Shown here: one piece after another, positions 1 to 6,272 of the stretch | Numbering within the stretch: position 1 is the first letter of the stretch | How the letters are laid out: each line of letters starts with the position of its first letter | NCBI GenBank assembly: GCA_023251285.1 | Contig: JAHEZB010000119.1 | Span: forward strand, 1 to 6,650 | Reading direction: 5' to 3' | DNA: 6,650 nucleotides | DNA from: Chitinophagaceae bacterium | GTDB taxonomy: Bacteria; Bacteroidota; Bacteroidia; Chitinophagales; Chitinophagaceae | Notes under the pieces: model-generated | Databases searched by the model: none | Told to the model about the DNA's origin: nothing | The model's input: the letters and a program-made list of their open reading frames with translations, nothing else | Position numbers and translations under genes: made by a program

Positions 1-1
1 A

Positions 2-1264
2 AAAAATAAAGACACCGCTTATGTAAACGGAGTTAATCGAAAAGTTTTTGCAAATGCGCAAATGATGAAACGTCCAGAGGATAAGGGTTTGACAGAAAAA
101 TGGTATTCTCCTTCTTATCAACCTAAGGAATGGCACAGGATCGCCATTCCGGGATTTTGGGCAGACGAAGGCGCAAAAAATTTGAATGGTGTTGTTTGGT
201 ATAGAAGAGAAATTAATGTGCCTGCTTCCATGATAAACGTACCTGCGAAGGTTTTTTTGGGACGCATTGTAGATGCAGATGAATTGTACATTAATGGAAC
301 TAAAGTTGGCTCTACCGGTTACATGTATCCGCAACGCCGTTATCCCGTTCCTGAAGGTGTTTTGAAACCGGGTAAAAATTTATTTGTAGTTCGCGTTACC
401 AACAATTTTGGTAAGGGCGGATTTGTGCCTGATAAACCGTATGAGTTAATTGCAGGAAAAGACACTATTGATCTAACAGGTTACTGGCAATATAAAGTTG
501 GATTACTAAATGTACCTCATCGCGGCGGCTTTGGTGGTTTTGGTATTGCCTTGCAAAATCAACCAACTGCTTTATACAATTCAATGATTGCTCCATTAAT
601 TAATTACATGATAAAAGGATTTGTTTGGTACCAGGGTGAAAGCAATACAGGCAAGCCTGATGAATATGCAAAGCTGCAACCTGCCATGATTAAAGATTGG
701 CGAAGCAAATGGAATGAAGGCGATTTGCCCTTTTTATTTGTGCAGCTTCCCGGCTTTGGTGATTACGATTATCTTCCATCAGAAAGCCAGTGGGCCGTGT
801 TTAGAGAAGCACAGGCAAAATCATTATCTGTTCCAAACACAGCCATGGCTGTTGCAATTGATTTGGGAGAATGGAATGACATTCATCCGGATCGTAAGAA
901 ACCGGTTGGCGACCGTTTGGCTTTGGCCGCCGAAAAAATTGCCTATGGTGAAAATATTGTTTACTCAGGACCGGTATATCAATCTTCGAAAATAGAAGGT
1001 GATAAAATCATTATTTCTTTTACACATACAGGCACCGGACTAAGTACCAACGATGGTGAAGCGCCCGCTGAATTTGCAATTGCCGGAGAAGACAAAAGAT
1101 TCGTTTGGGCCAATGCAAAAATTGATGGCGATAAAATAATTGTGTCGAGCGAAGAAGTTCCGAATCCAAAATATGTTCGTTATGCCTGGGCTGATGACCC
1201 GATTAATCCAAATTTAATTAATAAAGAGGGCTTGCCTGCCGCGCCTTTCAGAACCGGTGAATAA
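2..1264 (+). CDS. Sialate O-acetylesterase-like SGNH esterase with embedded jelly-roll domain, 5'-truncated by window edge
   Basis: Secreted or periplasmic SGNH-type esterase (SASA/DUF303 family) that removes O-acetyl groups from sugars. The frame is open from nt 2, so the ATG at 62 is internal and the true start is left of the window. About nt 131-480 encode a beta-galactosidase-like jelly-roll insert (VWYRREI near the start, ELYINGTKVG in the middle), typical of this family. The esterase fold then resumes with LYNSMIAPL, followed by the block WYQGESN at 626-646. The catalytic Asp and His are in DIHP at 878-889, followed by the usual VGDRLALAA. The nucleophilic Ser block (GQSN-like) would lie upstream and is not visible. 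The C-terminus (LPAAPFRTGE, then TAA) looks natural. Family members act on acetylated sialic acid, xylan or pectin; the substrate here is unknown, but the downstream CE15 and CE4 genes favour a plant polysaccharide. No strong terminator follows. Confidence 0.9.
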   Translation, partial: KNKDTAYVNGVNRKVFANAQMMKRPEDKGLTEKWYSPSYQPKEWHRIAIPGFWADEGAKNLNGVVWYRREINVPASMINVPAKVFLGRIVDADELYINGTKVGSTGYMYPQRRYPVPEGVLKPGKNLFVVRVTNNFGKGGFVPDKPYELIAGKDTIDLTGYWQYKVGLLNVPHRGGFGGFGIALQNQPTALYNSMIAPLINYMIKGFVWYQGESNTGKPDEYAKLQPAMIKDWRSKWNEGDLPFLFVQLPGFGDYDYLPSESQWAVFREAQAKSLSVPNTAMAVAIDLGEWNDIHPDRKKPVGDRLALAAEKIAYGENIVYSGPVYQSSKIEGDKIIISFTHTGTGLSTNDGEAPAEFAIAGEDKRFVWANAKIDGDKIIVSSEEVPNPKYVRYAWADDPINPNLINKEGLPAAPFRTGE

Positions 1265-1373
1265 ATGGAATTATATTTTGTAAATCAAAATAGAAATTGG
1301 ACATATTTATTCGTTTGTTAAGGTACTATCTCGTCCGAATCACAAACAGGGAGGCAAAGTAGTCGTTTTTTAC

Positions 1374-1407
1374 AAAGTATGCGTATATTTGTAAAAATAC
1401 GCGTATA
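1374..1407 (+). promoter_or_regulatory. Candidate antitoxin operator: two phased boxes around the -7 element
   Basis: Two near-identical boxes lie 20 bp apart start to start, about two helical turns: TATGCGTATA at 1378-1387 and TACGCGTATA at 1398-1407 (9 of 10 identical; 12 of 14 if three A's and one more base upstream are included). The right box contains a perfect 10-bp palindrome, ATACGCGTAT at 1397-1406. GCGTAT at 1381-1386 and ATACGC at 1397-1402 also form an inverted repeat. The boxes flank the -7 element and end 2 nt before the antitoxin ATG. Ribbon-helix-helix antitoxins usually bind such short phased repeats as dimers of dimers, so the antitoxin or its toxin complex is the likely ligand. 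Confidence 0.55.
1384..1391 (+). promoter_or_regulatory. Bacteroidota -7 promoter element (TAnnTTTG) of the toxin-antitoxin pair
   Basis: TATATTTG matches the Bacteroidota sigma-A -7 consensus TAnnTTTG exactly. It lies 18 nt before the antitoxin ATG, so transcription should start around 1396-1399 and give a leader of only about 11-14 nt. No convincing -33 TTG is visible 17-23 nt upstream, so the promoter may be weak. The element lies between and partly overlaps the repeated boxes described separately, which fits autorepression. The match is seen directly; promoter activity is inferred. Confidence 0.6.
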
Positions 1408-1409
1408 CA

Positions 1410-1649
1410 ATGAAAACCACACTCAATCTAAGATTTGACAAAAGCACGATAGAAGCAGCAAAAGAATATGCTTTAAAGAAACAAACGAGTGTGTCTGAAA
1501 TCGTGGAGACGTATCTTAAAAAGCTTACAACACGCGGACAAAAAAAGGAGTTCGTTTCTGACAGGCTGATCGGTATTCTTAAACAATATAAAAACCTCAC
1601 AGACAAAGAAATAAAAGAGCGTTATTTGAAAGGCAAACATAATGCGTAA
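1410..1649 (+). CDS. DUF6364-like ribbon-helix-helix antitoxin (VapB-type)
   Basis: This 79-residue protein is the probable antitoxin of a type II pair: it should bind its own promoter as a dimer and neutralise the PIN toxin encoded next. Residues 2-9 (KTTLNLRF) form the expected DNA-binding beta strand, about 11-25 the first helix, and about 27-40 (SVSEIVETYLKKLT) the second helix after a turn. This matches the DUF6364 pattern common in Bacteroidota. The charged tail (about 45-79, ending KERYLKGKHNA) would be the toxin-binding part. The ATG at 1410 is supported by an in-frame TAA at 1392-1394 and by the promoter just upstream. The last 8 nt (ATGCGTAA) overlap the toxin start, implying coupled translation. 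Family assignment is from pattern recognition; the antitoxin role follows from fold, size and partner. Confidence 0.85.
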   Translation: MKTTLNLRFDKSTIEAAKEYALKKQTSVSEIVETYLKKLTTRGQKKEFVSDRLIGILKQYKNLTDKEIKERYLKGKHNA

Positions 1650-2049
1650 AATTTACCTCGATACCAATGTTATCCTGGAGCATGCGATGCAACGAAGCAA
1701 TTACCTCCAGGTAGTAGAAATATTTCATCTTGCAGAATTAGACGCCATAGAATGTTATACTTCTGCCGCTACTTTTTTCACCATTGCATTTTTTCTCCGA
1801 AAAGAAAAAAACAGCAGGCAGATATTTAAAACCTATTTTTCTTTTATTAAAGCAGTAGCAACCAGCGATGCAGATTTACATACCGCAGTTAATTCTTCTT
1901 TCACCGATATCGAGGATGGATTTCAATATTATTCTGCTTTAGGAAAATGTGATGCTTTTGTGACGTTTAATAAAAAAGATTTTACCAAACATCAAAACAA
2001 ACAACTACCCTGCCTTACTCCTGGTGAATTTTTAAAAATCGCTATATGA
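1642..2049 (+). CDS. PIN-domain toxin (PIN_3 type, VapC-like ribonuclease)
   Basis: This 135-residue single-domain PIN protein is probably an Mg-dependent endoribonuclease acting on tRNA or other RNA when freed from its antitoxin. The N-terminal strand and first acidic residue are in YLDTNVILE (D7). A second acidic cluster is TDIEDGFQYYSA (D89, E91, D92), and a third is CDAFVTFNKKDF (D104, D113). The C-terminus LTPGEFL is typical of the PIN_3 subgroup. The mid-protein Glu of classical VapC (after the SAAT segment, about 41-50) is not evident; this subgroup normally has a Thr/Asn-type segment there, so the gene need not be inactive. FVTFN replaces the more usual VTRN. The start overlaps the antitoxin stop (ATGCGTAA), and GAAAGG 8 nt upstream could be a weak ribosome site. 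Length is normal for the family and the frame is intact. Confidence 0.85.
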   Translation: MRKIYLDTNVILEHAMQRSNYLQVVEIFHLAELDAIECYTSAATFFTIAFFLRKEKNSRQIFKTYFSFIKAVATSDADLHTAVNSSFTDIEDGFQYYSALGKCDAFVTFNKKDFTKHQNKQLPCLTPGEFLKIAI

Positions 2050-2506
2050 TTTAGGGGTACTGCTTTTTTCACAAAGACAAAACTTGAAGTTGAATCGAAG
2101 GTATCCATAGAACTGATATTGAAAGTATTTTCCAAAAAATAAACGGAATCGCAGATTGTTGAGTGCCGCAGATTTAGAAAAAATCGACGGCTTTTTATAG
2201 TTATTTGTTAGGATTGAAAGGAAAGTGAGTATTCGATTTGCTGTTGGGAAAAAAGATTTATACAGGATGACATAAAAATTAATTATGAAACGCAATCATC
2301 CCTGGTAAGCAACGAAAATAATGGAAACGAGCAAATTGAGGCAGAAGAGCCGTAGAACTTCATAAAATACTTTCGGCTAATTAACCAGACATCGGTCGGG
2401 TAAACAAAAAAAGTCGATTTTTTGCTTTTTCTAAAACTCTTCTAACAACAGCCGCCATCCCCAAAATTTTTCCGAAATTTGATAACAATCTTTCTAAATT
2501 TCCATC
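2050..2506. other. 457-bp non-coding gap between toxin and helicase genes
   Basis: I find no convincing gene here. Short open stretches on either strand (for example + strand about 2079-2142, and a - strand frame across 2032-2295) lack recognisable motifs or plausible starts. A perfect 11-bp inverted repeat (2178-2188 and 2413-2423) is listed separately. Just before the helicase, GAAATTTG at 2474-2481 differs from the -7 consensus TAnnTTTG at one position and would put transcription start near 2487, about 20 nt before the ATG; there is no matching -33 box, so this promoter is weakly supported. No strong GC-rich hairpin followed by T's is visible after the toxin gene. The gap may be decayed coding DNA, but nothing identifiable remains. 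Confidence 0.5.
2178..2423. repeat. Perfect 11-bp inverted repeat, arms 224 bp apart, in the non-coding gap
   Basis: AAAAAATCGAC at 2178-2188 is the exact reverse complement of GTCGATTTTTT at 2413-2423. Just outside the arms, TTTAG (2173-2177) and CTAAA (2430-2434) are also complementary, with extra bases on the right side. This could be the footprint of a small decayed element, but the arms are A/T-rich and a chance match in AT-rich DNA is quite possible. No target-site duplication is evident. Confidence 0.25.
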
Positions 2507-4297
2507 ATGCGACTTACACCGGAACAACACGATATCATCCAGTCAAGCGGCAATATCAAAATAAATGCTGTCGCTGGCTCGGGCAAGACAACAACTATTA
2601 TTGAATACGCCAAAACAAGGCCTGCAACATCACGTATTCTTTATCTTGCGTTTAATAAATCAGTAAAGCTGGATGCTACCAAAAAGTTCGTTGAAAAGGG
2701 ATTGCAAAATGTAAAAGTGGAAACGGCGCATTCACTTGCTTTTAAGCACATCGTTTTCAAACACAATTACAAGGTAAAGTCGCAAGGTTACAAGACAAAT
2801 GAAATTGCAGAAATATTAAATCTGCAGGCAACCGGCGAAAAGTATGTGCAATATATTATTGCTAATCACATAAATAAATTTGTTGCTTATTTCTGCAACA
2901 GCGATGCACAAAGGGTGCAGGACTTAAATTACCTGGAAACATTGACAGATGCCAAGGCTTCATCATTTGTAAAAACTTTTTATAATTACATTGAAAACCA
3001 AACTCGCCTGTTCCTGAGCAAAATGGATAAAGGAGAAATTGAAATCATTCATGATTTTTATCTGAAAAAATTCCAGCTTTCAAAACCTATGCTTAACTAT
3101 GATTATATTCTCTTTGATGAAGGGCAGGATGCTTCCGCCGCCATGGTTGATATTTTCTTAAATCAAAAATGTACGAAGGTTATCGTAGGCGATACACATC
3201 AGCAGATATATGGCTGGAGATATGCGGTGAATTCACTGGAAAAAGTGGATTTCAAAACACATCATCTTTCAACAAGTTTCCGCTTTGCTCAACCCATTGC
3301 CGATCTGGCAATGGAAATTCTGAAATTTAAAAATCACATCAGTGAAGAGCCGCTCAAAGAAGTTCCGATAAAGGGAGAAGGTGCCGCTTCTAAAGAATCA
3401 AAAACAAAAGCGGTATTGGCAAGAACGAACCTTGGCTTGTTGTTGAAAGCGATTGAGTATGTAACTGAAAAGAAAAAAGTAAAGCACATTTATTTCGAAG
3501 GAAACATCAATTCCTACACTTATGCAGATGAAGGCGCTTCGTTATATGATGTGCTGAATCTTTATAATGGCAGGCATTTTCAGATAAAAGACGCGATGAT
3601 AAAAAGCATGAAAGACCTTCGCGAACTGCAGGACTATATTGACAAAACGGAAGACGTCCAACTGCGCATGATGGTGGAAGTTGTAAAAGAATATGGAAAT
3701 GAAATTCCGGGCATTATCAAATCGATAAAAGATAAGCATGTGTCGAACGATGAAAAGGAAAAGGCAGAAATGATTTTTTCAACTGTTCATCGTTGCAAAG
3801 GAATGGAGTATGATTCGGTACAGATTGTCAACGATTTTATTACAGAGGAAAAATTAGAAAAACTGACTGATGAAAACAAGGAAAAACTGAATAGAGACAA
3901 ACTTAATGAAGAAATAAATCTCTTATATGTGGCAGTAACGCGCACAAGAAACAGCCTTTATATTCCAGAAACATTATTACCAAACGATTTTCCTGTTTCT
4001 TCACAAATACACATCATGAAAGTGGCCAAACAAGAAACAGTAAAATCGGAATCACCCTTTGACAAAAATAATTTGTATCAAATGCAATCGTTGCCAGAAA
4101 AGGCATATTCGTTTCAACAAATCAGGCAGACACACAAAAGCGCCTATATGCCATGGACTGATGAACTTGATGAGGAGCTGACTACGATGTATTGTGAAGG
4201 TGTACATGTGAAGGACATGGCAAAGCATTTTGGCAGGACAATGGGAGCGATAAATAAAAGAATAAAAAAACTGGAGTTGGAAGAATTGTATCGGTAA
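2507..4297 (+). CDS. FBH1-like superfamily 1 (UvrD/Rep-type) DNA helicase with C-terminal helix-turn-helix
   Basis: This 596-residue protein is a cytoplasmic ATP-driven DNA helicase, probably 3'-5'. Motifs in order: Q motif LTPEQ (Q7); Walker A AGSGKTT (23-29); Ia LYLAFNKS (44-51... K51 region); Ib TAHSLAF (73-79); II DEGQD (204-208, Gly where DEAQD is usual); III VGDTHQQIYGWR (227-238); IV SFRF (257-260); LARTN (304-308); V STVHRCKGMEYD (425-436); VI LLYVAVTRTR (472-481). Motifs Ia, Ib and IV resemble eukaryotic FBH1 more than UvrD or PcrA. Residues about 441-468 are a Lys/Glu-rich, probably helical insert between motifs V and VI. Residues 548-592, starting PWTDELDEEL and including FGRTMGAINKRI, look like a Myb/SANT-type HTH. 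All catalytic motifs are present, so it should be active. The start is fixed by the Q motif and an in-frame TAA at 2495-2497. A repair or anti-recombination role is inferred from FBH1; it has no obvious link to either neighbour. Confidence 0.88.
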   Translation: MRLTPEQHDIIQSSGNIKINAVAGSGKTTTIIEYAKTRPATSRILYLAFNKSVKLDATKKFVEKGLQNVKVETAHSLAFKHIVFKHNYKVKSQGYKTNEIAEILNLQATGEKYVQYIIANHINKFVAYFCNSDAQRVQDLNYLETLTDAKASSFVKTFYNYIENQTRLFLSKMDKGEIEIIHDFYLKKFQLSKPMLNYDYILFDEGQDASAAMVDIFLNQKCTKVIVGDTHQQIYGWRYAVNSLEKVDFKTHHLSTSFRFAQPIADLAMEILKFKNHISEEPLKEVPIKGEGAASKESKTKAVLARTNLGLLLKAIEYVTEKKKVKHIYFEGNINSYTYADEGASLYDVLNLYNGRHFQIKDAMIKSMKDLRELQDYIDKTEDVQLRMMVEVVKEYGNEIPGIIKSIKDKHVSNDEKEKAEMIFSTVHRCKGMEYDSVQIVNDFITEEKLEKLTDENKEKLNRDKLNEEINLLYVAVTRTRNSLYIPETLLPNDFPVSSQIHIMKVAKQETVKSESPFDKNNLYQMQSLPEKAYSFQQIRQTHKSAYMPWTDELDEELTTMYCEGVHVKDMAKHFGRTMGAINKRIKKLELEELYR

Positions 4298-4376
4298 AAT
4301 TATCTGAGTAAAAGGGTAGGAATTGAAACAGTGCATGCTTTTGAACGTTTAAAATATATTCAACAAAAACAATCAT

Positions 4377-4712
4377 ATGAAAAAAGCATTTTTACCAATT
4401 TGCTTTTTCAGCTTATTTATTCTTTTACTGTGCTATTCAAAATTGTATAGCCAATCCATTCCTCATCTGCAAAAAAAAGGCACCACACAACAATTAATCG
4501 TTGATGGAAAGCCATTTTCGGTTCTCGGCGGTGAATTGGGAAATTCAACTGCATCAAGCCTTAATTACATGCGACCTTTTTGGCAAAAGTTTAAGGTAAT
4601 GAATTTGAATACGATTTTGGTGCCTGCCTATTGGGATTTGATAGAACCGGAAGAAGGAAAATTTAATTTTGATTTAGTAGATAGCATTATTAATACGAGT
4701 CAGAAAATTTAA
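4377..4712 (+). pseudogene. N-terminal remnant of a GH35-type (DUF5597-like) beta-galactosidase, truncated
   Basis: This 111-codon frame has a Sec signal peptide (about residues 1-26, hydrophobic core FLPICFFSLFILLLC, likely cut near LYS-Q). It continues with the start of a GH35 barrel: QLIVDGKPFSVLGGELGNS, then YMRPFW, NLNTILVPAYWDLIEPEEGKFNFDLVD. In intact relatives the next segment runs into the strand ..KLVLLWFG.. and the protein exceeds 500 residues. Here it stops after INTSQKI, before either catalytic Glu, so it cannot be an active glycosidase. The missing part is not found in another frame; the CE15 gene begins 3 nt after the stop, in the same frame. This indicates an internal deletion (or an assembly collapse) rather than a frameshift. 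The stump may still be translated and exported. TGCTTTTG at 4336-4343 is a one-mismatch -7 box upstream. Family assignment is from recognised sequence pattern. Confidence 0.8.
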
Positions 4713-4715
4713 CAC

Positions 4716-6257
4716 ATGAAAAAAGTTTTTCTCTTTTTGATTTCAATAATAATTTCCAAATTCATTATCGCACAAGACACAACCATTAACGGCATTAAAT
4801 ATCCGAAGCCTGTAAATTTTACCGCGAAACAAAACCAGGAAAACATGATGAAGCAATTGGGTATTCAGGCACTTAGGCCTGGACCAAGTGGTAACGAATC
4901 TGCTGCCAATCATGCGAATTATGATACCACAAGAGCAAACCCCTGTCCGCAACTTCCCAATATTCTTATCACAAAAAACGGCGAAAAAGTTACTGCTCCG
5001 GAAATGTGGTGGAAGATTCGACGGCCGGAAATCATGGAAGATTATGAACGGGAAGTGTATGGAAGAATTCCAAAAAACGTTCCCAAAGTAAAGTGGACGG
5101 TACAGGTTACAGACCGGGAATTTATCCTTCGTGGATTCATACCGGTAATCGCTAAAGAAATAGTTGGCCATGTAGATAACAGCGCTTATCCGTTAATCAA
5201 TGTAGATATTAAAATGATGTTGGTTGTGCCGGCAAACGTGAAAGGGCCGGTTCCTGTGCTGATGATGTTTGGTCAGCCTTCGTTTCCTTCACCGGCGCAG
5301 CCTTCGAATGATGACATGGAAACCTTGAATGCAACGTTCAAAGAATTGATGGTAAAAACCAATCCGGAAGTAAAAAAGATTTTTGATAAATATCCCGCAT
5401 ATACGCCGATCACAAAAACCACCATTAACTTCTTTGCTCCACAAACAGGCGAGGCATCTCCGACAGAACAGTTGCTGGCAGCCGGCTGGGGCTATTGCAC
5501 GATTGACCCTAACAGTATCCAGGCAGATAATGGCGATGGTTTGACAAAAGGAATTATTGGTTTGGTGAATAGAGGGCAGCCGCGCAAACCGGATGATTGG
5601 GGCGCGTTAAGAGCATGGAGCTGGGGTGCAGCACGCGCATTGGATTACCTGGAAACAGACAGCCTTGTCGATGCAAAAAAAGTTGGAATAGAAGGTGTAT
5701 CAAGATATGGAAAAGCAGCGCTGGTTACCATGGCTTTCGAACCACGATTTGCTGTTGGGTTGATCGGCTCTTCAGGAAAAGGTGGCGCAACGTTACTTCG
5801 GCGAAATTTTGGAGAAGCGGTGGAAAGCCTGACTGGAGGTGAGTTTTATTGGATGGCAGGAAACTTTTTAAAATATGGTGCTGAAAAATCTTCCTTTGGA
5901 AAAAAAACAGGTTGCGATCTTCCTGTAGATTCTCATGAACTCATTGCACTTTGTGCGCCTCGCCCTGTTTTTGTCAGTTATGGTATTCCTGAAAAAGGAG
6001 ATGCCAATTGGCTGGACCATCGCGGAAGTTATATGGCAACAGTAGCAGCAGGAAGTGTGTATAAATTATTGGGCGCAAAAGATCTGGGAGTTGGCAATGA
6101 TTACATGAAAGAATACAAACCTCCCGTAAATGTTGATTTACTGGACGGTCAACTTGCGTGGCGGCAACATGATGGCGGCCATACCGACGCTCCCAATTTC
6201 AAATACTTTATTCCATGGGCAAGCAAAAATTTGAATTACGAAAAAAAATCAAAATAA
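4716..6257 (+). CDS. CE15-like glucuronoyl esterase family alpha/beta hydrolase, secreted
   Basis: This 513-residue secreted hydrolase resembles bacterial carbohydrate esterase family 15, whose known members cleave ester links between lignin alcohols and 4-O-methylglucuronate on xylan. The signal peptide is residues 1-19 or 20 (..KFIIA-QD). The family N-terminal region includes MWWKIRRPEIMEDYEREVYGR (96-116, split here for reading) and PVPVLMMFG (178-186). The nucleophile is Ser329 in GVSRYGK (327-333). Candidate acids are Glu367 (RRNFGE) and Asp434 (GDANWLDHRG). The catalytic His is most likely H489 in HDGGHT (485-490). ALCAPRPVF and ATVAAGSVYKLLG are further family signatures. Residues about 190-250 form a long insert before EQLLAAGWGY, possibly part of the substrate cleft. 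The gene follows the GH35 remnant by 3 nt and precedes the deacetylase by 15 nt, so the three were probably one operon. The start is supported by the signal peptide. Family confidence is high; the precise substrate is inferred. Confidence 0.85.
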   Translation: MKKVFLFLISIIISKFIIAQDTTINGIKYPKPVNFTAKQNQENMMKQLGIQALRPGPSGNESAANHANYDTTRANPCPQLPNILITKNGEKVTAPEMWWKIRRPEIMEDYEREVYGRIPKNVPKVKWTVQVTDREFILRGFIPVIAKEIVGHVDNSAYPLINVDIKMMLVVPANVKGPVPVLMMFGQPSFPSPAQPSNDDMETLNATFKELMVKTNPEVKKIFDKYPAYTPITKTTINFFAPQTGEASPTEQLLAAGWGYCTIDPNSIQADNGDGLTKGIIGLVNRGQPRKPDDWGALRAWSWGAARALDYLETDSLVDAKKVGIEGVSRYGKAALVTMAFEPRFAVGLIGSSGKGGATLLRRNFGEAVESLTGGEFYWMAGNFLKYGAEKSSFGKKTGCDLPVDSHELIALCAPRPVFVSYGIPEKGDANWLDHRGSYMATVAAGSVYKLLGAKDLGVGNDYMKEYKPPVNVDLLDGQLAWRQHDGGHTDAPNFKYFIPWASKNLNYEKKSK

Positions 6258-6272
6258 AAATCTCAACAAAAA

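Noticed and set aside
62..64. ATG at 62 as the start of the first esterase gene
   Set aside because: The frame is open through nt 2 with 20 further codons, and the family needs an N-terminal nucleophile block that is absent after nt 62, so this is an internal Met of a gene cut by the window edge.
1274..1292. Possible terminator after the esterase: TATTTTG, 5-nt loop, CAAAATA
   Set aside because: It is a perfect 7-bp stem but has only one G-C pair and no following run of T's; too weak to call a terminator.
2032..2295. 87-codon reverse-strand frame across the toxin end and the gap
   Set aside because: It has low-complexity Phe/Asn/Tyr-rich translation from AT-rich DNA, no recognisable motif, and overlaps the toxin gene end.
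2050..2506. CRISPR array, tRNA or other structured RNA in the gap
   Set aside because: There are no regularly spaced repeats, no tRNA-like arms and no strong GC-rich hairpins on reading both strands.
4377..4712. GH35 stump as a lipoprotein
   Set aside because: The only Cys near the signal peptide is preceded by LLL rather than a Gly or Ala at the -1 position of a lipobox, so an ordinary Sec signal cut near LYS-Q fits better.
4743..5171. 142-codon reverse-strand frame inside the CE15 gene
   Set aside because: It lies wholly opposite a well-supported gene with family motifs and has no recognisable domain; it is a shadow frame.
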